Source: an uncultured Clostridium sp. (GTDB lineage: Bacteria; Bacillota; Clostridia; Lachnospirales; Lachnospiraceae). From it: a stretch of DNA of 5,098 bases. The stretch is from the NCBI GenBank assembly GCA_900544905.1, contig UQXF01000140.1:1-5098 (forward strand), in the 5' to 3' direction. The position numbers and the translations under genes are program-made. Below are positions 1-5,054 of the stretch, piece by piece (within the stretch, counting starts at the first letter, position 1; each line of letters begins with the position of its first letter). Under the pieces are notes generated by a model. It saw only the letters and a program-made list of their open reading frames with translations. It was not told the DNA's origin and searched no databases.

Positions 1-52
1 GAGATCTGCACGCGTAAGATCGTCGGCAGCGTCAGATGTGTATAAGAGACAG
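1..52 (+). other. Illumina Nextera i5 adapter left at the sequence end (artifact)
   Basis: Four adapter parts follow one another without a gap. Bases 1-11 (GAGATCTGCAC) match the end of the P5 primer apart from one base: G at position 8 where P5 has A. Bases 12-19 (GCGTAAGA) are an 8-base index that I recall as Nextera i5 index S517. Bases 20-33 (TCGTCGGCAGCGTC) are the read-1 linker. Bases 34-52 (AGATGTGTATAAGAGACAG) are the 19-bp Tn5 mosaic end. The order and spacing are those of a tagmented library molecule, so this is untrimmed synthetic sequence and not a mobile element. Genomic sequence begins at 53. No matching adapter is seen at the right end. Confidence 0.98.
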
Positions 53-85
53 ATTTATATTAGAAAATAATGCGGTGAACTTTTA

Positions 86-114
86 TTGCATGGAAGAAAT
101 ACTTGGTATATAAT
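86..114 (+). promoter_or_regulatory. Sigma-A-type promoter for the flavoprotein gene
   Basis: A perfect -10 box TATAAT lies at 109-114, and a weak -35 box TTGCAT (TTG conserved) at 86-91, with the ideal 17-bp spacer. Transcription would start near 121, giving an untranslated leader of about 42 nt before the ATG at 163. It is the only good promoter seen ahead of the first three plus-strand genes. The assignment is by consensus match only. Confidence 0.6.
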
Positions 115-150
115 GAACGCATAAGTGCGGCTGCACGTATGGAAATAAAA

Positions 151-155
151 AGGAG
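151..155 (+). promoter_or_regulatory. Ribosome binding site that fixes the start at 163
   Basis: AGGAG sits 7 nt upstream of the ATG at 163. The frame is open further upstream to an ATG at 103, but that codon overlaps the predicted -10 box and has no Shine-Dalgarno match, so 163 is the supported start. Confidence 0.8.
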
Positions 156-162
156 AGAAAAA

Positions 163-750
163 ATGGCAAAACAATCATGGAAACCGGGAAATATGCTGTA
201 CCCGGTGCCAGCGGTGCTGGTCAGCTGTAGAGATAAAAAAGGGAACGATAATGTATTGACGGTTGCGTGGGCAGGAACCATTTGTTCTGACCCGGCAATG
301 CTGTCCATTTCTGTGCGTAAGGAGAGATATTCCTATCCGATGATAAAGGAGAGCGGAGAATTTGTTGTGAATCTGACCACCAAGGAGCTGGTGCGTGCCA
401 CAGATTACTGTGGGGTGAAAAGCGGAAGAGAGGAAGACAAATTTGCAGCGGCAGGACTTACGAAGGGTGAGGCGGAGAAGATAAATGCGCCGATTATCAT
501 GGAGAGCCCGGTTAACCTTGAATGCAGGGTTGTCAATGTGTTGGAGCTGGGAAGTCACGACATGTTTTTGGCAGAGGTGGTAAATGTCCAGGTTTCGGAT
601 GAATACATGGATGAAAAAGGCGGATTCCATTTAAATGACGCCAACCTGCTGGCATATTCTCACGGTGAGTATTATACACTTGGGGAGAAGCTGGGAACCT
701 TTGGTTATTCTGTTAGAAAACAGGCTTCCACCAAGAAGAGAAATGCATAA
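163..750 (+). CDS. Flavin reductase-like FMN-binding protein (flavoredoxin type)
   Basis: This 195-residue protein belongs to the flavin reductase-like / flavoredoxin family, small cytoplasmic proteins with an FMN-binding split-barrel fold that usually bind FMN and pass electrons between NAD(P)H or ferredoxin-type donors and partner proteins. Family features visible in the sequence are the N-terminal strand PVPAVLVSCRD (residues 14-24), NVLTVAWAGTICSDPAMLSI (30-49), the flavin-site segment SVRKERYSYP (50-59), EFVVNL (66-71), DYCGVKSGREEDKF (81-94), HDMFLAEVV (132-140) and the C-terminal YTLGEKLGTFGYSV (171-184). Length is normal for the family. The start at 163 is chosen for its AGGAG site; a longer frame from 103 would put 20 residues unlike the family in front. 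It is probably co-transcribed with the peptidase gene 38 nt downstream. The physiological donor and acceptor cannot be read from sequence. The family call is firm; the exact reaction is unknown. Confidence 0.88.
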   Translation: MAKQSWKPGNMLYPVPAVLVSCRDKKGNDNVLTVAWAGTICSDPAMLSISVRKERYSYPMIKESGEFVVNLTTKELVRATDYCGVKSGREEDKFAAAGLTKGEAEKINAPIIMESPVNLECRVVNVLELGSHDMFLAEVVNVQVSDEYMDEKGGFHLNDANLLAYSHGEYYTLGEKLGTFGYSVRKQASTKKRNA

Positions 751-776
751 TCAGATAGATAAATTGAGCAAAGAAA

Positions 777-781
777 AGAGG
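777..781 (+). promoter_or_regulatory. Ribosome binding site supporting a TTG start
   Basis: AGAGG lies 7 nt before the TTG at 789. An in-frame TGA at 765-767 blocks any longer frame, and the first in-frame ATG (816, codon 10) has no Shine-Dalgarno match and would remove basic residues of the signal/anchor N-region. TTG is therefore the best start. Confidence 0.65.
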
Positions 782-788
782 AAAAAGA

Positions 789-2660
789 TTGAAGAAATTT
801 GATTTTAAGACCCGTATGCAGCTGGGATGGCTGAAAGCGGCGCTTCTGGGTGTTGCGGCGGTTGTTCTGATTGCACCGGCAGCTGGCACAGGGCTTGGAA
901 TCTCAGATTCCGAGGAAGCCCTTAAGGAGAATCCGGTTCTTTCTGCCATTAGCAGCATTTCCTTTGGTCCAAAGGTAAAGGTTATGATTAATGGAGATAT
1001 TGTGGCACTGGCTAAGAGCGAGGAGGAGGCTTATGCGGCTTATAAGACAGCCCGGCTTGCCTATAACGCAAAAGGTGTCAGGATATTGGATGTGAATATT
1101 TCCTGTGCTGAGGTGGATAAGGAAAAGGATGCGGAAGCCATAAAGGGAATGCGGGTACTTAAGGATGATAAGCTTTCTGATGCTATTTTAGACAGCCTTG
1201 GCAAGTATGGGCAGTCGGACAAGAAGCTTGCTTATACCATGCGGATTGATGATTACACAGTGACTTTGAAGAGCATGGAGGATTTGGTTTCCATTTTAGA
1301 GCAGGCGCAGGGAGAATATGATGTAGAGGATTCTTTTCAGGTAGGCTTGAAGCCGCCAGCCAGTCACAATGTTACGATGTACGAGGTGAAGGTGGAGGAG
1401 AAAGCCGAAAAAGCATCGAAAGGCGGAGAGGATACAAAGACCACAGAGGCTGGAAATGCAGAGCAGGCTACAGAACAGACTGAAGAACAAACCTCCGCAG
1501 CCCTTGACGAGAGCGGAATCATTTCCATTCCGGAGAAACAGAAGGTTCTGCTGACAGGAGCAGAGGGAACAGATGCCTCTAAGGAAAACGAACAGAGTAC
1601 AGAGCAACAGGCAGAGACTGCCAAGGGAGAGCAGAGTACAGAGCAGCAGGCGGAGACTGCCGAAGGAGAGCAGACTACAGAGCAGCAGGATACTACCGAA
1701 GGAGAGCAGACTACAGAACAAAAGACAGAGGATGTGTCTGCCCAGGCGGCAGATGACGGAGTCAAATATGTAGGCTTTTCAGAGAAGATTCAGGTTATGG
1801 AAACCTATGTGGGTAAGGACCAGATTAAGGACAGGGATACCGCTTTTAGTGAGATTACGGCAGAAAATGATGAGGAGAGTATTTACGTTGTGGAGCCGGG
1901 AGATTGTCTCTCCATCATTGCTGAGAAAAACAATATGTCCATTGATGAGATTAAGGAGTTAAACCCGGATATTGAGTCAGATGATGATATCTATTATGAT
2001 GACCGTTTAAATGTAACGGTTCCAAAAGCGGCGGTGCAGATTCTGGTAGAGAAGCAGGAGACATATGAAGAGGAATATAACGCCGAGGTTGTCTATGAGG
2101 ATGATAACAGCATGTATATAGGGGAGACCGAGGTGGTACAGGAAGGAGTACCGGGAAAGCATATTGTTACGGATTTGGTTACATATAAGGGAGACACGGA
2201 GACCGACAGGGAGCAGTTAGAGGAGAATGTCCAGGTGGCAGCTGTGGCACAGATAGTGAAGCGGGGAACGAAGTCAAAGCCAACCTACATGTTTCCTGTT
2301 ACCAACTGGAATGTAACCTCGAATTTCGGATACCGCTGGGGACGTCTCCATGCAGGAACGGATGTAGGAGTGCCGATTGGAACAACAGTGAGAGCCTCCC
2401 GGGGAGGGCAGGTTATAACTGCCGGATGGGTTGGCGGATATGGTAACTGTGTTATTATAGACCATGGTGATGGCGTTGCTACCCGGTATGGGCATTTGAG
2501 TGAGGTTACGGTAAGTGTAGGACAGTATGTAGACCAGGGAGAACAGATTGCTTTGTCCGGTAATACAGGGCGGAGTACCGGACCGCATCTTCATTTTGAA
2601 ATCCGTATTAACGGGGAGGCGGTGGACCCGTTGCCATACCTGTATCAGACAGCAGAGTAA
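789..2660 (+). CDS. LysM-G5-M23 cell-wall metalloendopeptidase, membrane-anchored or secreted
   Basis: This 623-residue envelope protein is predicted to cut peptide cross-bridges or stems of peptidoglycan. Its basic N-terminus (K2, K3, K7, R9, K16) and a hydrophobic stretch at 14-34 form a signal peptide or anchor. Residues about 62-200 hold two related modules, 66-93 and 151-178. An acidic E/Q/T/A-rich linker spans about 201-322, with tandem repeats at 268-314. A module starting VGFSEKIQVMETYV (328-341) leads into a LysM peptidoglycan-binding domain at 365-412 (YVVEPGDCLSIIAEKN). A G5 domain covers about 416-493 (EGVPGKHIV, then IVKRGTK). The M23 lysostaphin-type domain is at about 505-616. 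All M23 catalytic residues are present: zinc ligands H521 and D525 (HAGTD) and H602 (HLHFE), plus H569 (YGHL) and H600. It should therefore be active, unlike degenerate M23 relatives. It lies between the flavoprotein gene and a small membrane-protein gene, probably in one transcript. The exact bond cut and any growth or sporulation role are not visible. Confidence 0.93.
   Translation: MKKFDFKTRMQLGWLKAALLGVAAVVLIAPAAGTGLGISDSEEALKENPVLSAISSISFGPKVKVMINGDIVALAKSEEEAYAAYKTARLAYNAKGVRILDVNISCAEVDKEKDAEAIKGMRVLKDDKLSDAILDSLGKYGQSDKKLAYTMRIDDYTVTLKSMEDLVSILEQAQGEYDVEDSFQVGLKPPASHNVTMYEVKVEEKAEKASKGGEDTKTTEAGNAEQATEQTEEQTSAALDESGIISIPEKQKVLLTGAEGTDASKENEQSTEQQAETAKGEQSTEQQAETAEGEQTTEQQDTTEGEQTTEQKTEDVSAQAADDGVKYVGFSEKIQVMETYVGKDQIKDRDTAFSEITAENDEESIYVVEPGDCLSIIAEKNNMSIDEIKELNPDIESDDDIYYDDRLNVTVPKAAVQILVEKQETYEEEYNAEVVYEDDNSMYIGETEVVQEGVPGKHIVTDLVTYKGDTETDREQLEENVQVAAVAQIVKRGTKSKPTYMFPVTNWNVTSNFGYRWGRLHAGTDVGVPIGTTVRASRGGQVITAGWVGGYGNCVIIDHGDGVATRYGHLSEVTVSVGQYVDQGEQIALSGNTGRSTGPHLHFEIRINGEAVDPLPYLYQTAE
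1590..1730 (+). repeat. In-frame tandem repeat coding for an EQxTEQQ linker
   Basis: Four head-to-tail copies run as 1590-1628 (39 bp), 1629-1667 (39 bp), 1668-1703 (36 bp) and 1704-1730 (27 bp, partial). The protein units are EQSTEQQAETAKG, EQSTEQQAETAEG, EQTTEQQDTTEG and EQTTEQKTE. Copies 1 and 2 are nearly identical in DNA, and all unit lengths are multiples of three. The repeat encodes the flexible acidic spacer between the membrane-proximal modules and the LysM/G5/M23 part of the peptidase. Such tracts can change copy number by slippage or recombination without breaking the frame. Confidence 0.9.
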
Positions 2661-2672
2661 AAGGATGTATAT

Positions 2673-2876
2673 ATGGGTATTTTAGGTATAATTATGATAG
2701 TGGTGGGAGTGACGCTTTTAGCTGTTGGCAGAAATGTTGCAAACAGTCTCCCACCGAATTATCAGCAGGAAGAGGATGAGGAATTTCTTAAGCTTTTACA
2801 GAAAGTGGGTAAAATGCTATCCGCGGCAGGAATTCTGTTTATACTGGTGGGAATCCTTTGCCTGCTATTTGGATAA
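2673..2876 (+). CDS. Small two-helix membrane protein of unknown function
   Basis: This 67-residue protein has two strongly hydrophobic segments, residues 2-19 (GILGIIMIVVGVTLLAVG) and about 48-66 (MLSAAGILFILVGILCLLF). They are joined by a hydrophilic, acidic loop of about 28 residues containing PPNYQQEEDEEF. This predicts a helical hairpin in the cytoplasmic membrane. Both helices carry small-residue (G/A) patterns that could support helix packing. The ATG at 2673 follows AAGGA (2661-2665) by 7 nt, and the gene begins 12 nt after the peptidase stop, so translation is very likely coupled in one operon. No catalytic or binding motif is present and I do not recognise a named family. A role alongside the envelope peptidase is inferred from position only. 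Confidence 0.75.
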   Translation: MGILGIIMIVVGVTLLAVGRNVANSLPPNYQQEEDEEFLKLLQKVGKMLSAAGILFILVGILCLLFG

Positions 2877-2888
2877 CAGGAAAAATTA

Positions 2889-2917
2889 TTGTATTATTGT
2901 CTGTTTTGTGGTATAGT
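2889..2917 (+). promoter_or_regulatory. Extended -10 promoter for the aldolase gene
   Basis: The -35-like TTGTAT (2889-2894) and -10 TATAGT (2912-2917) are separated by 17 bp, and TGG at 2909-2911 forms a TGn extended -10. Transcription would begin near 2924, leaving a leader of about 94 nt before the ATG at 3018. No clear terminator lies between the small membrane-protein gene and this promoter, so some read-through from the first operon is also possible. Confidence 0.6.
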
Positions 2918-2932
2918 ATGCATATCAGTTTA

Positions 2933-2986
2933 ACGCTTTTATGTTTTAAAGCGTAAAAGCGATGGAAAATCTGCAAAAGGATTTCC
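2933..2986 (+). promoter_or_regulatory. Structured leader with two mutually exclusive hairpins and a third stem
   Basis: ACGCTTT (2933-2939) can pair with AAAGCGT (2948-2954), giving 7 bp with an 8-nt loop. Alternatively CGCTTTTA (2934-2941) can pair with TAAAAGCG (2954-2961), giving 8 bp with a 12-nt loop. The two share their 5' arm, so only one can form. A weaker stem follows: GGAAA and TC (2964-2971, with a bulged A) against GGATTTCC (2979-2986). All lie between the predicted transcription start and the AAAGGAG site at 3001-3007. It matches no riboswitch class that I can recognise, and could equally be a DNA operator. Function is unproven. Confidence 0.4.
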
Positions 2987-3017
2987 GTGTAATTTTATTC
3001 AAAGGAGTAATTTTAAG

Positions 3018-3992
3018 ATGAAAGAGATATCACATTTAATGGGCTACCGTCCGGATGTCAAGGTGGTGGATGCGACATTACGGGATGGAGGATTGGTTAA
3101 CGATTTTTACTTCACCGATGAGTTTGTAAAGGATTTATACCAGACTAATATAAAGGCTGGAGTGGACTATATGGAGCTGGGCTACAAGGCAGATAAGACA
3201 ATGTTTGACGAGAGTAAGTTTGGCAAGTGGAAGTTCTGCGATGATGATGCAATCCGGGCAGTGCTGGGTGACAACGATTCTGCTTTGAAGCTGGCGGTTA
3301 TGGCAGATGTGGGCCGCTGTGACTACAAGCAGGATATTAAGCCAAAGGCAGAGAGCCCGATTGATTTGATTCGTGTTGCCACTTATTTAAATACGATACC
3401 GGCAGCCATTGATATGATTGAGGATGCCGCTAAAAAAGGATATGAGGTAACCTGTAATATTATGGCAATCTCCAACGCACAGGAGGGAGATTTGCGGGTG
3501 GCGTTAGACCTTTTGGGACAGTCACCGGTAAGTGTATTTTATATAGTGGACAGCTTCGGTGCCCTTTATCCGGAGCAGCTGGCAAGACTGGCAGACATTT
3601 ATCTGGAGTTTGCACAAAAGTATGGCAAGAAGGTTGGAATACATGCTCATAACAACCAGCAGCTGGCATTTGCCAATACCATTGAAGCGGTTGGAGATGG
3701 CGTGGACTGGCTGGACGGAACCTATTCTGCCATGGGGCGTGGTGCCGGAAACTGTGCAATGGAGCTTTTGTTAGGCTTCCTTCGCAATCCGAAATACAAT
3801 GTATATCCGGCTATCCAGTTTATTGAGAAGCATATGATGAAGCTGAAGCAGGAGGGTGTTGTCTGGGGATATGATTTGCAGTATCTGATGACAGGACTTT
3901 TGAACCAGCATCCGAGAACGGCAATTGCCTTTACCAAGGATAAGAGAAGTGATTATGCAGAATTTTACAAGGAAGTTGTAGCGCAGGATTAA
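3018..3992 (+). CDS. DRE-TIM aldolase / HMGL-like family protein
   Basis: This 324-residue cytoplasmic enzyme is of the DRE-TIM metallolyase superfamily (HMG-CoA lyase, isopropylmalate and homocitrate synthases, 4-hydroxy-2-oxovalerate aldolase), which make or break C-C bonds next to a carbonyl using a divalent metal in a TIM barrel. The signature DATLRDGG is at 18-25, with R22 and D23; E53 in MELGY fits the third DRE residue. The metal-binding HxH is H209/H211 in HAHNN, and the glycine-rich GRGAGN is at 240-245. D23, H209 and H211 are the expected metal ligands, so the site looks intact. The closest resemblance is to proteins labelled 'aldolase catalytic domain-containing' or 4-hydroxy-2-oxovalerate aldolase. 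However, it is somewhat shorter than classical DmpG/BphI, as I recall their length, and no acetaldehyde dehydrogenase partner is adjacent. AAAGGAG ends 10 nt before the ATG. The gene has its own promoter and terminator and looks monocistronic. The superfamily is sure; the substrate is unknown. Confidence 0.9.
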   Translation: MKEISHLMGYRPDVKVVDATLRDGGLVNDFYFTDEFVKDLYQTNIKAGVDYMELGYKADKTMFDESKFGKWKFCDDDAIRAVLGDNDSALKLAVMADVGRCDYKQDIKPKAESPIDLIRVATYLNTIPAAIDMIEDAAKKGYEVTCNIMAISNAQEGDLRVALDLLGQSPVSVFYIVDSFGALYPEQLARLADIYLEFAQKYGKKVGIHAHNNQQLAFANTIEAVGDGVDWLDGTYSAMGRGAGNCAMELLLGFLRNPKYNVYPAIQFIEKHMMKLKQEGVVWGYDLQYLMTGLLNQHPRTAIAFTKDKRSDYAEFYKEVVAQD

Positions 3993-3994
3993 AG

Positions 3995-4048
3995 AAAAAG
4001 GGGAACGGTATTTGAATCAGATATGGATATCAAACCGTTCCCTTTTTT
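3995..4048. terminator. Bidirectional intrinsic terminator between convergent genes
   Basis: A perfect 9-bp stem pairs GGGAACGGT (4001-4009) with ACCGTTCCC (4034-4042). It is followed by T6 (4043-4048) on the plus strand and preceded by A5 (3995-3999), which becomes a T-run on the minus strand. The inner bases TTTGA (4011-4015) and TCAAA (4030-4034) offer an alternative extension of the stem. It ends the aldolase transcript just after the stop at 3992, and in the other direction ends the minus-strand gene whose stop codon is at 4056-4058. Confidence 0.93.
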
Positions 4049-4055
4049 ACATAGA

Positions 4056-5021
4056 TTATTCTAAAACAATTGAGTCCAGAATTTCATGTATTTCTTCATC
4101 TGATAAATCAAAGAAGGAAAGGATGATGTGGTATTCCTTATAGGAAACCAGGGTAGTGGTGCGGACTGTGCCAAACTCTGTGTCATCACTCAGCTTAAAG
4201 CAGTAACCGTTAGAAGCGGTGTATTCTCTCTGGTTTTTCACCGGTTCTGTACTGGTAATGGCTATAGTTTCTGAATCCTCTCCGTTCCACTGGCAGTCTT
4301 TTCCCATATTAATGGTGAAGCTTCCGTTTCCATATTTATAATCCGCCTGCAGGTTTTTGCTGAAGACCTGTTCCTCGGACTCATGGCGGTACTCTTCCAG
4401 TGTAACATTTCCGGTTAAGTCGTAGGTCTTGGAAAACAGCTCCGGTAGTTCATGCTCTTTCTTTGCAGCAGCGTAATCGGAATACCGGTACTCGGTGACA
4501 ATTTGTATATCCGGTGTATCCGCTTTCCAGTTTATGCCATCATCAGAGGTGTAACCGTAATTTGTCTCCCGGCGGGTTTCCTTTGAAAACCATGCAGTTT
4601 TTTCGCTTCCGTTCTCTGTGGATAAGACTTCGACCTCCGTCTCCTTATCCGGTAACCGGACATCGGAAAACTGATTGGCGGTATCCTCTTCTGAGGCTGC
4701 ACCGGAGGTTGCCAGACCATGGTCAAAATGATGTGTATTTTTAAAATGAGATACAGCAGCGTAAGCAGTTCCTCCGGAAATACTTACGATAAGCATAATG
4801 GCAGCTGCTTTTGCCAGATGTTTTTTAATATTCATAGCTTTTTTCTCCCTTTCTTTTAAATCCGAAATAAAGGAAGCAGGCATTGTATATTCCAGCTTCA
4901 TGCCCTGGGATTCACATAGTTCATCTATCAGTGCATCTGCCTCCTTGTAATCTCCATTTTTAATAGTGGTGTTTATTTGCTTGATTAAGGTTCGTTTCGT
5001 TGTTGAATCAGCTGAGACCAT
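4056..5021 (-). CDS. Single-pass membrane or exported protein, anti-sigma-like layout
   Basis: Read from the start at 5021 this is a 321-residue protein. Residues 1-69 are hydrophilic and mostly helical in character (KNGDYKEADALIDEL at 21-35). A membrane segment spans about 70-90 (ending GGTAYAAV), and a polar extracytoplasmic domain fills the rest, ending in LSDEEIHEILDSIVLE. A cytoplasmic head, one helix and an outer sensor-like domain is the layout of ECF anti-sigma factors, and the C-terminal end resembles DUF4367-type domains; both are tentative. There is no zinc-binding HxxxCxxC motif. C243 and C274 could form a disulfide outside the cell. The start has an excellent AGGAGG (5030-5035) 8 nt away. 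A second in-frame start at 4833-4835 (M63) has its own Shine-Dalgarno match and would give a 259-residue protein with a textbook signal peptide. No convincing promoter lies within 5022-5098, so it may be transcribed from a gene beyond the window. Its function is not recognised. Confidence 0.8.
   Translation of the reverse strand: MVSADSTTKRTLIKQINTTIKNGDYKEADALIDELCESQGMKLEYTMPASFISDLKEREKKAMNIKKHLAKAAAIMLIVSISGGTAYAAVSHFKNTHHFDHGLATSGAASEEDTANQFSDVRLPDKETEVEVLSTENGSEKTAWFSKETRRETNYGYTSDDGINWKADTPDIQIVTEYRYSDYAAAKKEHELPELFSKTYDLTGNVTLEEYRHESEEQVFSKNLQADYKYGNGSFTINMGKDCQWNGEDSETIAITSTEPVKNQREYTASNGYCFKLSDDTEFGTVRTTTLVSYKEYHIILSFFDLSDEEIHEILDSIVLE
4845..4849 (-). promoter_or_regulatory. Internal ribosome-binding-like site before codon 63
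   Basis: On the minus strand GGGAG (in an AAAGGGAG context) lies 9 nt upstream of the in-frame ATG at 4833-4835. That ATG begins MNIKKHLAKAAAIMLIVSIS, a classic signal-peptide N-region and core, followed by AYA-A as a possible cleavage site. This supports either an alternative start or a second translation product of the gene. Confidence 0.4.
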
Positions 5022-5029
5022 AATTTTTT

Positions 5030-5035
5030 CCTCCT
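5030..5035 (-). promoter_or_regulatory. Strong ribosome binding site for the minus-strand gene
   Basis: AGGAGG on the minus strand, 8 nt before the ATG at 5019-5021, is a full anti-Shine-Dalgarno match and supports the long form of the protein. Confidence 0.8.
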
Positions 5036-5054
5036 CTTCATTTTATAATCTCTC

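Noticed and set aside
34..52. 19-bp Tn5 mosaic end suggesting a transposon boundary
   Set aside because: It is preceded directly by the read-1 linker, index and P5 tail, so it comes from library tagmentation and not from a genomic Tn5 element.
103..162. N-terminal extension of the flavoprotein from an ATG at 103
   Set aside because: It overlaps the -10 box, lacks a ribosome binding site, and would add residues not typical of the family; the ATG at 163 has AGGAG 7 nt away.
1296..1765. Long minus-strand open frames opposite the peptidase linker (133 and 141 codons)
   Set aside because: They are Cys/Ser/Leu-rich mirror images of the Glu/Gln/Thr repeat on the plus strand, with no credible domain; they are by-products of the biased composition.
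2861..2880. Possible terminator after the small membrane-protein gene
   Set aside because: The stem is CCTG/CAGG plus three more pairs across a mismatch, and it is followed by A5 rather than a T-run, so it is too weak to call.
3460..3937. Open frames on both strands inside the aldolase gene
   Set aside because: The aldolase frame has continuous family motifs throughout; the others have no ribosome binding sites or recognisable domains.
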